Position numbers and translations under genes: made by a program
DNA from: Desulfobulbaceae bacterium
GTDB taxonomy: Bacteria; Desulfobacterota; Desulfobulbia; Desulfobulbales; Desulfocapsaceae
NCBI GenBank assembly: GCA_008933635.1
Contig: WBUQ01000015.1
Location: 1-50,130 of the forward strand
Length of the DNA stretch: 50,130 nt
Direction of reading: 5' to 3'
The notes under the pieces: generated by a model
What the model was told of the DNA's origin: nothing
The model's database searches: none
What the model saw: the letters and a program-made list of their open reading frames with translations, nothing else
Shown here: positions 9,097-17,490 of the stretch, piece by piece
How the letters are laid out: each line of letters begins with the position of its first letter
Position numbering within the stretch: the stretch's first letter is position 1

Positions 9097-9459
9097 TCAG
9101 CTTGGAGTGGATATCCAAGGATACCGGCCGAAGCGGCAAAAATAGTATTTATATCCTCTTGTCAGCATGGACCAATCTGCAGGTCGGGTCGCCCGAATTA
9201 CAGCTATGCCACTTTGTATTTCCATGGGGATCCAGAACAATAGCTCGGCTATCTCAACGGCGTTTTCCACGGTCTTCCTTTTGTCCGGATTCACCTGGCA
9301 GCACGTCACCGGCGGCAGCATGCCCTGGCTGAGGATCTGTTCGATATCGATGCCGCTTCTACCTCTTTGTTGCCATATCCCGTCCGGTTCCATCTTCAGA
9401 AATTCGAGGCGCTCTTTCTTTGGCAAACACTTCATTGCCGAATGGGACTCTACCCCCAT
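9097..9459 (-). CDS. Hypothetical protein, uncertain
   Basis: This is an open frame of 120 residues (or 112 from the ATG at 9435) between the cytochrome and the molybdoenzyme operon. The N-terminal two thirds show codon use like a real gene, with G or C in most third positions. The sequence is mixed charged and helical (for example VNPDKRKTVENAVEIAELL). The C-terminal third looks less gene-like. No domain is recognised, the ribosome site is weak, and overlapping frames exist on the other strand. It may be a decayed gene. Confidence 0.3.
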   Translation of the reverse strand: MGVESHSAMKCLPKKERLEFLKMEPDGIWQQRGRSGIDIEQILSQGMLPPVTCCQVNPDKRKTVENAVEIAELLFWIPMEIQSGIAVIRATRPADWSMLTRGYKYYFCRFGRYPWISTPS

Positions 9460-9549
9460 ACCTGCATACCTACCCGGTTGAAGTATCTTTTAATCGATGC
9501 GCTGCGGGAGATTAGGAATTATTCATAACAAAATAAATGAGCAGTAAGA

Positions 9550-9591
9550 TTGACTTAGATCAAGTATCTTGCCAATTCTCTTTGGTAGAAT
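9550..9591 (+). promoter_or_regulatory. FNR-type class II promoter of the molybdoenzyme operon
   Basis: TTGACTTAGATCAA (9550-9563) differs from the FNR consensus TTGAT-N4-ATCAA at one core base. TAGAAT at 9586-9591 has its centre exactly 32 bases downstream of the box centre, the geometry of an FNR box at -41.5. Transcription would start near 9598, about 68 bases before the first gene. The site suggests activation under anoxia or by an N-oxide-sensing FNR relative. Confidence 0.65.
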
Positions 9592-9665
9592 GGAGGAAAT
9601 GGTGCATGCGTTCTCGAAGTTGGAGATGACTTTTGTGGTATCTACCTGGAAAGGAGAATATCGAG

Positions 9666-12200
9666 ATGAAAATCGACAGACGTGATTTTTTGCGGGGAGC
9701 AGTCAGCACGGGCTGTGCCCTGGCGCTGGGCCTGCGTTTCTTCCATTTCTCGGACGATCCGGCGCAGGCGGCGGAGATCGAGCAGTTCGTCCGCTCGACC
9801 TGTTCGCCGAACTGCACCGGGGCCTGCGGCTTCAAGGCCAGGGTTACCAACGGCCGGATCAGCACCCTGATCCAGGCGGCGGACTACCCCGAGGATTCCT
9901 ACAATCCGCGCGGCTGCCTGCGCGGATTGTCGATGATGGACCTGATATACGGCAAGGACCGGCTGAAATACCCGCTGATCCGCACCGGCGCCCGCGGCAG
10001 CGGCGAGTTCCGGCGGGCCTCATGGGACGAGGCCCTTGACTACGCCGCAGAAAAACTCAAAGAGATCGCCGGCAAATATGGCCCGGAGGCGATTGCCGCC
10101 ACGATCCAGGTACCCGGCACCGGCTATGTCCAGAAGGGGGCGCTGGTGGCCCTTACCGGTCTGGCCCGCTGGACCATGCACCACGGCTATGACCAGAACG
10201 GCGACCTGCCGATGTTCTGGCCGATGACCTTCGGAGTCCAGAGCGAGGAACTGGAATCGCTGGAATGGGTCAACGCCCGGACCACGATGATCTTCGGCTC
10301 GAACGTGATCCAGACCCGCCTTCCCGATGCCCATCACCTGATCGAAGCAAAGCGGAGGGGTCGGGTGGTGGTCGTCGATCCCGATTTCTGCAGCACCGCC
10401 GCCAAGGCCGACGAGTGGCTGCCGATCAAGGCCGACACCGATGCCGCCCTGGCGCTCGGCATGGCAAAGGTCATCATCGAACGTCAACTCTACGATGCGG
10501 AGTTTCTCCGCGACTTCACCGATTTTCCCATCCTGGTCCGCCAGGACAACGGCAAACGGCTGCTGGCCGGCGATGTCGCCGATCTGGCAATGGAGGCTTC
10601 AACCAGGACCATTCCCGATTACCGCCGGCTCTTCGTGATCAGCAGCGGCGGCGGCTTCCGCATCCTCGACCCCGAGAACCTGGCGGCGACTGCAGCCGAG
10701 CTCGAGGGTGAGTTTGAGGTGACGCTGGCGGACGGCAGCTCCGTCAAGGTTCATACGGTTCTCACCGCCCTCAAAAAAGTGCTGGCCGACTACGATCTCG
10801 ACACGGTGGCATCGATCACCGGACTGGAGGCGAAGCAGATCGAACGGGTGGCCGTCGACGCCGCGACCAATACGCCGATCCATATCATCTACGGGGCCAG
10901 CAACTACCAGTGGTACAACGGCGATCTCAAGGGCCGGGCTCTGTCGCTTTTGCCGGTGCTGACCGGCAGCATCGGCAAGAGCGGGGCCGGCATCTCCACC
11001 TATGCCGGTCAGTACCGCATCCGCTTCGACCTGAAGAGCTGGTGGTTCCCGGAGGACGGCAAACTCAACTGGGTGGCTTATCTCCATTTCCTGCAGGGCA
11101 AGGGGCCGAATTACCCGAAGAACGGTATCAAGGCGATGGTCGGGGCCTGGGGCAACCCCTTCGACCAGCACAACATGAGCAACATCCTGAAAGACCGGGC
11201 CGCCTCGGGCGAACTGGAATTCATCATGACCACCGATTTCCAGATGACCACCAGCTGCCTGTGGTCCGACGTGGTCTTCCCCGCCCCGTCCTGGTACGAG
11301 AAGCATGATCTCACCGCCACCATCCTCCACCCCTACCTGCAGCTGCAGCAGCCGGCGATCAAGCCGCTGTTCGAGAGCAGGAGCGAACTGTGGATCTTCC
11401 GCGAACTGGCCAAACGACTGAATCCGGCCTTTGCAAAGCATTTCTTCCCGGAGCTTGATGAGAACCAGGCGGCGCTCAAGGTCATCGAGATGCTGCTGGC
11501 GAACGGCGGCATGGAAACCGAAGGCATAACGCTCTCGATGCTGCAGAAGGGACCGGTGCGTCTGCACTCCCCGGCCCCGGGCGACCGTCAGGTGCCGTTT
11601 TACGAACAGGTTGCCCACCGCAAGCCCTTCCCGCCGCTCAGTTATCCGGCCCCGATCAAGGCCACCGGCCAGTTCCTGCGCAGCGGCCGGATCGAATTCT
11701 ACAAGGACGAGGACTTGTTCATCGCCGAAGGCGAACAGCTGCCTGTGCATAAGGAGTCCTACATCGACACCGAGTACAAGGTCAACCCGAAGGCTCGCGA
11801 ACTCTACAAACTGCGCTACGTCACCAAGAATTCCCTTTACCGGGTGCATTCCACCCACTCCAACAACGGCATCCTCCTCGAGCTGCAGGACAACAAGGCC
11901 AAGGTCTTCCTCAACGCCGGCGATGCCGATGCGCGCGGCATCAAGGACGGCGACCTGGTGCAGATCCACAACGATCGCGGCAAGACCCGGGCCTACGCCA
12001 TAATCGATCCCGGTTGCAGCGCCGGCACGGCGATCTTCGAGGAAGGCTGGTGGTCGCGCTATCTGGCGGGGGAAGGATACAACACGCTGACCTTCCCCTG
12101 GATCAAACCGCTGCATGAAATCTATTTCGTCCCCGGCATGTGGTCGCCGACCACGGTGTGGAACGAATGCCTGGTGGACGTGAGGAGGATGAGCGCATGA
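9666..12200 (+). CDS. Tat-exported type II molybdoenzyme, catalytic subunit (NarG/SerA-like)
   Basis: The 844-residue protein starts with a twin-arginine signal (RRDFLRG, residues 5-11), so it acts in the periplasm. Four cysteines C46-x3-C50-x3-C54-x29-C84 bind the proximal [4Fe-4S] cluster. In YDQNGDLP the Asp180 aligns with the NarG molybdenum ligand. The following GSNVIQTRLPDAHHLIEAK and later SCLWSDVVFPAPSWYEKHD also resemble NarG. This places it in the type II branch (nitrate, selenate, chlorate reductases, DMS and ethylbenzene dehydrogenases) rather than the Cys/SeCys branch of PsrA/PhsA. The ATG at 9666 has AAGGAG upstream; the frame is open from 9633 but the signal peptide fits 9666. 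Substrate unknown; an N-, Se- or Cl-oxyanion is the best guess. Confidence 0.85.
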   Translation: MKIDRRDFLRGAVSTGCALALGLRFFHFSDDPAQAAEIEQFVRSTCSPNCTGACGFKARVTNGRISTLIQAADYPEDSYNPRGCLRGLSMMDLIYGKDRLKYPLIRTGARGSGEFRRASWDEALDYAAEKLKEIAGKYGPEAIAATIQVPGTGYVQKGALVALTGLARWTMHHGYDQNGDLPMFWPMTFGVQSEELESLEWVNARTTMIFGSNVIQTRLPDAHHLIEAKRRGRVVVVDPDFCSTAAKADEWLPIKADTDAALALGMAKVIIERQLYDAEFLRDFTDFPILVRQDNGKRLLAGDVADLAMEASTRTIPDYRRLFVISSGGGFRILDPENLAATAAELEGEFEVTLADGSSVKVHTVLTALKKVLADYDLDTVASITGLEAKQIERVAVDAATNTPIHIIYGASNYQWYNGDLKGRALSLLPVLTGSIGKSGAGISTYAGQYRIRFDLKSWWFPEDGKLNWVAYLHFLQGKGPNYPKNGIKAMVGAWGNPFDQHNMSNILKDRAASGELEFIMTTDFQMTTSCLWSDVVFPAPSWYEKHDLTATILHPYLQLQQPAIKPLFESRSELWIFRELAKRLNPAFAKHFFPELDENQAALKVIEMLLANGGMETEGITLSMLQKGPVRLHSPAPGDRQVPFYEQVAHRKPFPPLSYPAPIKATGQFLRSGRIEFYKDEDLFIAEGEQLPVHKESYIDTEYKVNPKARELYKLRYVTKNSLYRVHSTHSNNGILLELQDNKAKVFLNAGDADARGIKDGDLVQIHNDRGKTRAYAIIDPGCSAGTAIFEEGWWSRYLAGEGYNTLTFPWIKPLHEIYFVPGMWSPTTVWNECLVDVRRMSA

Positions 12201-12871
12201 AAATGGGAATGGTGATCGATCTCGAGAAATGTATCGGCTGCCGGTCGTGCATGGTGGCCTGCAAGCAGCACAACGCCCAGCCGCCGCAGACCTGGTGGAA
12301 CCGGGTCTTCACCCCCGGCAGCCACCGGCATCTCACGCCGCCGGCCTTAGGGGTCGAGTTCTTCCTGCCGGTGCACTGTCAGCATTGCGAGAACGCCCCC
12401 TGCGAGAAGGTCTGCCCGGTTGGCGCCACCTACCATGCCGAGGACGGGGCGGTGCTGATCGACTACGAGCGCTGCATCGGCTGCCGTTACTGCATGTCAG
12501 CCTGCCCCTACGGAGTCCGCCAGTTCAACTGGGAAGACCCGGAGAAAGCGCATGCCCGCTCAGAATACCAGGAGAAATACCATTACGGCTACCCTGAGGA
12601 CCACCGGCACGAAGGGCGCCTGGTCTACAGCCCGCTGCGGCCGAAGGGCATCGTCGAAAAATGCACCTTCTGCGCCCAGTACCGCGATAAGGGAGAACTG
12701 CCGGCCTGTGTCCGGGGATGCCCCGGCAAGGCGCGTTTCGTCGGCGACCTCGATGATCCCGACAGCGACGTCAGCAGGTTGATCAAGAGCCGCAATGCCT
12801 TCACCCTGCTGCCGGAAAAGGGCACCAAGCCCACCGTCTTCTACCTGCCGCCCAAGGCCAAGGAGGTATGA
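12197..12871 (+). CDS. Four-[4Fe-4S] ferredoxin subunit of the molybdoenzyme
   Basis: The 224-residue protein has four cysteine groups: CIGCRSCMVAC, CQHCENAPCEKVC, CIGCRYCMSAC and CTFCAQ...ACVRGC. All sixteen positions are Cys, as in PsrB/DmsB, without the Trp substitution seen in NarH-type subunits. It passes electrons between the membrane subunit and the catalytic subunit and, lacking its own signal, would be exported with the catalytic subunit. Its ATG overlaps the upstream stop (ATGA). A frame open from 12140 is ignored because it lies inside the catalytic gene. Confidence 0.92.
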   Translation: MKMGMVIDLEKCIGCRSCMVACKQHNAQPPQTWWNRVFTPGSHRHLTPPALGVEFFLPVHCQHCENAPCEKVCPVGATYHAEDGAVLIDYERCIGCRYCMSACPYGVRQFNWEDPEKAHARSEYQEKYHYGYPEDHRHEGRLVYSPLRPKGIVEKCTFCAQYRDKGELPACVRGCPGKARFVGDLDDPDSDVSRLIKSRNAFTLLPEKGTKPTVFYLPPKAKEV

Positions 12872-12873
12872 CC

Positions 12874-14103
12874 ATGTCTCTGAAAATGCGACTCGGCCTG
12901 GTGTTCAGCGGCGCGCTCTTTCTCGTCGCCGTCGCTGCCTGGATCTATCAGCTGAAGGAAGGCCTGATCCTCACCAACATGCAGAATTCCTACAGCTGGG
13001 GGCTCTATATCTCCGGCCTGGCCTTTTTTGTCGGCAATGCCGCCGGCGGCCTGGTGCTGACCTCGTCGATCTACCTGTTCGGGGTCAAGAAACTCAAGCC
13101 GCTGGCCAAACTCGGCGCCCTGACCGCCTTCGCCAATGTTACCGCGGCGATGCTGATCGTCCTGCCGGACATCGGCAAGCCGATCCGGCTATACAACATG
13201 CTGCTGCATCCCAACTGGATGTCGCCGCTGGTCTGGGACGTGATCGTCCTCAACCTCTACGCCGCCGCCGCGGCGATCTACCTCTATATCCTGATGCTGC
13301 CCGAACTGACCGGCAGACTCGGCTGGCTGGCGATCAGGGTAGACGATCCCCACGCCTTCTCGGAACGCTGGGCAAAACGGATCGCGCCGGTGGCCCTGCT
13401 CTTTGCCATCGGCATCCACGTGGTCACGGCCTGGATCTTCTCCACCCAGGGCGCCAGGGATTGGTGGTTTTCGCCGGTGATGGCCCCGGACTTCGTCTCG
13501 GTCGCCATCGCCGTCGGCACCACCGTCGTCCTGCTGGCCGCGGCCCTGGCCTATGGCACCGGCGAAAAATACCAGGAGGCCTACCGTGCCCTCGGCCTGA
13601 TCATCTTCATGGCGACCTGCGTCCATCTTTTCCTGATGGCCAACGACCTGGTCATCCATTCCTGGTACGGCAATGCCGAGACCCATCGGATCATGGATAT
13701 CGCCTGGGGCGATTTCGGCCCCGCCCATCTCTTCGAGGTGGCGGCCCCCCTGCTCGGCGCCTGGCTGCTGATGCGGCCGCAGATCCTCGGCTCGCTGCCG
13801 CGACTGCTTGCAAGCTCGGCCCTGCTGATCGCGGGCGTATTCGTGCACCGGTTCCTGATCATGCCGGCAGCGTACAACAATATCCCGATGACGATGACCC
13901 CCTTCGGCCTGCCGGAGAGCCACTGGTCCCTGCCGATCGCCTCGGGCCGGTTCCTGCCGGGGATGGGGACTTTTCTCGACCAGTATGCCTACTTTCCCTC
14001 CCTGGTCGAGGTGGCCATCCTCATCGGCATCATGGCCTACGCCGTCTTTCTGGTCCTGCTGGCCATCGCCCGGCTGCCGATCCTTGCCAGGGAGAACCAG
14101 TGA
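12874..14103 (+). CDS. NrfD/PsrC-type quinone-interacting membrane subunit
   Basis: The product has about 409 residues with nine to ten hydrophobic segments and no haem or Fe-S motif, typical of NrfD/PsrC integral subunits that exchange electrons with quinone. The start at 12874 is preferred because AGGAGG ends seven bases before it. An ATG at 12868 overlaps the previous stop but is too close to the ribosome site. Type II molybdoenzymes normally use a b-haem gamma subunit or NarI, so an NrfD partner is uncommon for a NarG-like catalytic subunit. Confidence 0.9.
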   Translation: MSLKMRLGLVFSGALFLVAVAAWIYQLKEGLILTNMQNSYSWGLYISGLAFFVGNAAGGLVLTSSIYLFGVKKLKPLAKLGALTAFANVTAAMLIVLPDIGKPIRLYNMLLHPNWMSPLVWDVIVLNLYAAAAAIYLYILMLPELTGRLGWLAIRVDDPHAFSERWAKRIAPVALLFAIGIHVVTAWIFSTQGARDWWFSPVMAPDFVSVAIAVGTTVVLLAAALAYGTGEKYQEAYRALGLIIFMATCVHLFLMANDLVIHSWYGNAETHRIMDIAWGDFGPAHLFEVAAPLLGAWLLMRPQILGSLPRLLASSALLIAGVFVHRFLIMPAAYNNIPMTMTPFGLPESHWSLPIASGRFLPGMGTFLDQYAYFPSLVEVAILIGIMAYAVFLVLLAIARLPILARENQ

Positions 14104-14624
14104 TGCCTGAAGCCAACCGCCACAACGGCCTGCAGACTATTTCCCTGCTGTTCAGTTATCCTGATCGTAAGTGGGCATCGACGCCGATCCCTCAGGGCCT
14201 GGCGGAAGATGCCCGGACGCTGATCGCCGAGATGCGCGCACTTGATCCCGTTGCACTGGAAAACGAGTATATCCGGCTCTTCGTCAACTCGATGCCGGAA
14301 GTGCCCTGTGCGCCGTACGGTTCGGTCTACCTCGAAGGCACGGTGATGGGCGAGTCGACGCTGAAGGTCGCCGATATCTACCGGCAACATGGACTTGTTC
14401 CCGAGGAGATGGCCGACCATATTGCCGTGGAGGCCGAATTCCTGGCCTGGCTGTCTGACAGAATCGATGAAGCCGAGGAGAACAGGAAACACTTCGGCTT
14501 TCTCCTCGGCCATCTGCAGAAATGGACGGCTGATTTCTTCGCACGGGTCGAGCGGCATGACCGCCTGGGCTGCTACCGGCAGTCCGCCCGGATTGCCAGG
14601 GAAATCCTGGCCAAGATCGGCTGA
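14103..14624 (+). CDS. TorD/DmsD-family molybdoenzyme chaperone
   Basis: The 173-residue cytoplasmic protein has the family signature EYIRLFVN followed by CAPYGSVYLEG, then a helical region (VEAEFLAWLSDRIDEAEEN). Such chaperones bind the Tat signal of the catalytic subunit and help insert the molybdenum cofactor. Its ATG overlaps the stop of the membrane subunit (TGATG), which completes a four-gene operon. Confidence 0.9.
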   Translation: MPEANRHNGLQTISLLFSYPDRKWASTPIPQGLAEDARTLIAEMRALDPVALENEYIRLFVNSMPEVPCAPYGSVYLEGTVMGESTLKVADIYRQHGLVPEEMADHIAVEAEFLAWLSDRIDEAEENRKHFGFLLGHLQKWTADFFARVERHDRLGCYRQSARIAREILAKIG

Positions 14625-14662
14625 GGGTTGCTTTTGTGTCGTCGCGAAAGGAGGAGATTACC

Positions 14663-15208
14663 ATGACTGCCATACGTTCATCTGCAACACACTGGTCCGG
14701 AGCGCACATCATTCTTGTCCTGACGATGGCGCTGCTGTGGAGTGCACCGACTTCCGAAGCCTTGAGTGAAGCGGAGACGCTCAGAGACGCCTGTACGTTG
14801 CTGAGCAAGGCTGAAGTCGAACAACTCACCGGCTCCTCCGTTCTGGAGCCCGTACCTGAGAGCTCACCGCCGACCCTGACCTGCTACTACGGCGCCCCCG
14901 GCTCGCCGCTCCTCAACAACCGGCCGCTCGACAGCCTAGCAACAGTCACCATAACCAGCGGAGCTGAAGGGGAATACTTTGCCGGTCCGGACGCCCAGGC
15001 GAAAGACGCCTTCGCGATGATCAAGGATGGTGCCGCCGAACCGGAATCCGTCGACGGCATCGGCGATGACGCCTTCTGGGATGCGACATTCAAATCGCTG
15101 CACGTCCTCAGGGGCAAGTTTGTAATCGATATCACGGTCTCTTCTGAAACCGCAGGACTCGAAACTGGGAAAGCTATAGCCCAGATCGTGGTCGGCAGGC
15201 TGCCCTGA
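14663..15208 (+). CDS. Secreted DUF3558-like protein
   Basis: The 181-residue product has a signal peptide (hydrophobic core IILVLTMALLW, cleavage near SEA). A mature domain begins with DACTLLSKAEVEQLTGSSV and a later Cys in TCYYGAP, the pattern of DUF3558 proteins, which often carry a disulfide. Function unknown. AAAGGAGGAG precedes the ATG at 14663. It lies 38 bases after the chaperone gene and may be carried on the same transcript. Confidence 0.7.
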   Translation: MTAIRSSATHWSGAHIILVLTMALLWSAPTSEALSEAETLRDACTLLSKAEVEQLTGSSVLEPVPESSPPTLTCYYGAPGSPLLNNRPLDSLATVTITSGAEGEYFAGPDAQAKDAFAMIKDGAAEPESVDGIGDDAFWDATFKSLHVLRGKFVIDITVSSETAGLETGKAIAQIVVGRLP

Positions 15209-15282
15209 TCAGCATTGCAGCCAGGCACGTCGATTGTTACAGCTGACAGCTTGCTCGCTCGTGATAATTGGAGAATCCGACC

Positions 15283-15969
15283 ATGCGTATTCATTCTATC
15301 CAGCATGTGCCATTTGAAGGACTGGGCAGCATCAAGGATTGGGTCCAACAAAACGCCCATGACCTGACGTCTACACGAACCTACCTAGGTGAAGATTTCC
15401 CGGCTGCCGATGGCCTCGACCTCCTGATCATCATGGGTGGGCCGATGAGCGTACATGACGAGAAGCAGCATCCCTGGCTGTCGGCGGAAAAACGATGTGT
15501 CGAGCAGGCAATTGAACGGGGCAGGAATGTGCTGGGGATCTGTCTTGGGGCGCAGTTGATCGCCTCGGTTCTCGGCGCCTCTGTCTACGCAAACAAAGAG
15601 AAGGAAATCGGCTGGTTCCCGGTGGAAACGACCGATGCGGCGGCGGGAAATGCAATTTTCGATGTCTTTCCGCGTTCCATCGAAGCCTTCCACTGGCATG
15701 GCGAAACCTTCGATCTGCCGCGGGGAGCGATCCACACGGTGCGCAGCCCGGCCTGCGAACACCAGGCCTTTGTCGTGGAGGACCGCATCGTCGGACTGCA
15801 ATTTCACCTGGAAACAACCCCGGAAAGTGCCCGGCAACTCATTCTCAACTGTGTCGGGGAAATCGTTCCTGGTCGCTACATTCAGGACGCTCCGACATTG
15901 GAGGGAAACACGCTGCGATTCGACGCAATCAGGCCAGTGATGCACGATTTGCTGGATGCACTGGCATAG
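15283..15969 (+). CDS. Class I glutamine amidotransferase-like protein
   Basis: The 228-residue protein resembles the GATase domain of GMP synthase. The nucleophile Cys sits in LGICLGAQL (about residue 88) and the catalytic His in LQFHLETTPES. It lacks a synthetase domain, so it belongs to the stand-alone family of uncertain substrate (gamma-glutamyl hydrolysis or transfer). The ATG at 15283 is used because a TTGGAGA ribosome site precedes it; the frame is open from 15268. Confidence 0.85.
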   Translation: MRIHSIQHVPFEGLGSIKDWVQQNAHDLTSTRTYLGEDFPAADGLDLLIIMGGPMSVHDEKQHPWLSAEKRCVEQAIERGRNVLGICLGAQLIASVLGASVYANKEKEIGWFPVETTDAAAGNAIFDVFPRSIEAFHWHGETFDLPRGAIHTVRSPACEHQAFVVEDRIVGLQFHLETTPESARQLILNCVGEIVPGRYIQDAPTLEGNTLRFDAIRPVMHDLLDALA

Positions 15970-16081
15970 TGCCGGGTTGGCGATGCCGGAGAGTCCCTGA
16001 ATTATTTCCACCCGCTCCGTCCAGTTCACCCGAAGAAATTGACAGTGAACGTCCATAGCGATACCGGCAGGGAGGTCCATC

Positions 16082-16912
16082 ATGCAGCAGCATATGTCGA
16101 GGGGCATAAAGGATATTATTGCAGAGTTCCCTCAGATCGCGCGGATCCTCGAAGAATACGGCATCAACTGCGGTTCATGCGGAGTCGGCATTTGCGAGCT
16201 GAAGGATATTCTTGAGATTCACAAGCTTTCCCCTGAAGCGGCGAAAGAATTGACGCGCCGCATCGAAGCGGCGATTCACTCAGGAGAAACGCCTGCAATG
16301 CCGCCGCGTCATGCCGGCGGTAGACAGGATCGCCCACTCCTGTCAGCCCCCTTGCAGGTACTCGTCGATGAGCACCGCCTCATCATTCGCCTGTTGGCTC
16401 AGATCCCAACCCTGACTGCCGGTCTTAACCTGAACTCGACTACGGTAAGACAGACGATCGAAGGTGTGCTCGAGTTCATCCGTTTCTATGCCGACCAGCG
16501 GCATCACGGCAAGGAAGAGGATATTCTCTTTTCCCGTTTCGATGTCAGCGGAGACATCTTCAGGGCTTTCTACGAGGAGCATCGCAAAGGCCGGCAATTC
16601 TTTCAGGATATGCAACAGGCTCTTGCCAAAGGAAATGCGGCTCTGCTCTCCTGTCGTTTGCTGGAATATGCCGCACTGCTGCATGAGCATATCCAGAAAG
16701 AAGACCAGGTGCTCTTCCCGTGGCTGGATGGGAGGTTATCGGATCAGGAACGAAAAGAGATTTTTGCCGAATTTATCATTACCGATGGCAGGCCGGAAAT
16801 GGACGATGCCAGGCACCGGACTCTGGTTGAGCAACTCGAGACCTTATTTCCATTAGGAAAACCCCCGGCTTTGCCGGGGGACTATAACAGTTTGACAGTT
16901 CCAGAAAAATGA
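16082..16912 (+). CDS. ScdA_N-hemerythrin (RIC/YtfE-like) di-iron protein, 3' end altered by IS insertion
   Basis: The product has 276 residues as it stands. Residues ~1-70 are a ScdA_N/DUF542 domain with the Cys pair INCGSCGVGIC. From about residue 90 there is a hemerythrin-like helical bundle with iron-ligand candidates in DEHRLI, HHGKEED, EEHRK and HEHIQKEDQVLFPW. RIC proteins repair Fe-S clusters after nitrosative or oxidative damage, which fits the Hcp, flavodiiron and cytochrome genes nearby. The last ~17 codons (from GKPPALPG) lie in the left end of the IS200-type element, so the native C-terminus has been replaced. An open tail continues past the element to TAA at 17548-17550. Confidence 0.85.
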   Translation: MQQHMSRGIKDIIAEFPQIARILEEYGINCGSCGVGICELKDILEIHKLSPEAAKELTRRIEAAIHSGETPAMPPRHAGGRQDRPLLSAPLQVLVDEHRLIIRLLAQIPTLTAGLNLNSTTVRQTIEGVLEFIRFYADQRHHGKEEDILFSRFDVSGDIFRAFYEEHRKGRQFFQDMQQALAKGNAALLSCRLLEYAALLHEHIQKEDQVLFPWLDGRLSDQERKEIFAEFIITDGRPEMDDARHRTLVEQLETLFPLGKPPALPGDYNSLTVPEK

Positions 16913-17490
16913 AGAAGCCTCCGTTCCCGTGGACCGGTCAAAGTTACGAGAAGGAGGCTTCATGAACAACACTCAATGTCTAAGCCACTCCAAGTGGGAA
17001 TGCAAGTATCACGTGGTGTGGATACCGAAATGTCGCAAGGAAACTCTTTATGGCCAGTTGCGAAAGCACCTTGGTGAAATGTTTCACGAGTTGGCTAGAC
17101 AGAAGGAGAGCAAAGTGCTGGAAGGGCATCTCCAGCCGGATCACATTCACATGCTGATCTCAATACCACCGAAATATGCTGTTTCCCAAGTAGTGGGGTA
17201 TATGAAAGGGAAAAGCGCAATACACATTGCGCGTACCTACCTTGGTCAGAAGAAGAACTACAATGGGATGCATTTTTGGGCACGAGCCTATTTTGTATCA
17301 ACTGTAGGCACCGACGAGGAGGTTGTTCGAGGATATATCCGAGACCAGGAAAAGGAAGATCATCGCCTCGAACAGTTAGTGCTCTTTAAATAGGTGACCA
17401 CCGAATGGTGGTCAGTAAATCTTTTTAACATACCGCTTTGAGCGGTCCACAATCTAAAGCCACCGGCTTTGCCGGTGGTTACTTACTGAA
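16858..17490 (+). mobile_element. IS200/IS605-family element (tnpA only)
   Basis: The left end has a perfect hairpin CCCCCGGC-TTT-GCCGGGGG (16862-16880). The right end has CCACCGGC-TTT-GCCGGTGG (17460-17478). These subterminal palindromes with a three-base loop are what TnpA recognises as single strands. Two more hairpins follow tnpA (near 17398-17415 and 17433-17445). There are no terminal inverted repeats and no target duplication, as expected for this family. Exact ends are estimates, because the cleavage sites need an uninterrupted relative. Confidence 0.85.
16962..17393 (+). CDS. tnpA: IS200/IS605-family HUH transposase TnpA
   Basis: The 143-residue protein has the metal-binding HUH motif (PDHIHML, about residues 58-64). 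The catalytic-Tyr helix region is present near the C-terminus (WARAYFVSTVG...YIRDQEKED). It cuts and joins single-stranded DNA at the element ends. AAGGAGG precedes the ATG by six bases. All key parts appear intact, so the element could be active. Confidence 0.95.
   Translation: MNNTQCLSHSKWECKYHVVWIPKCRKETLYGQLRKHLGEMFHELARQKESKVLEGHLQPDHIHMLISIPPKYAVSQVVGYMKGKSAIHIARTYLGQKKNYNGMHFWARAYFVSTVGTDEEVVRGYIRDQEKEDHRLEQLVLFK

Noticed and set aside
10599-12116. Open minus-strand frame of 505 codons opposite the molybdoenzyme gene
   Set aside because: It lies antisense to a clear catalytic subunit in GC-rich DNA and has no recognisable domain; it is a shadow frame.
12795-14624. Plus-strand open frame of 609 codons spanning the membrane subunit and chaperone
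   Set aside because: Its first 430 codons are an out-of-frame reading of the NrfD gene; only the part from 14103 is the true chaperone.
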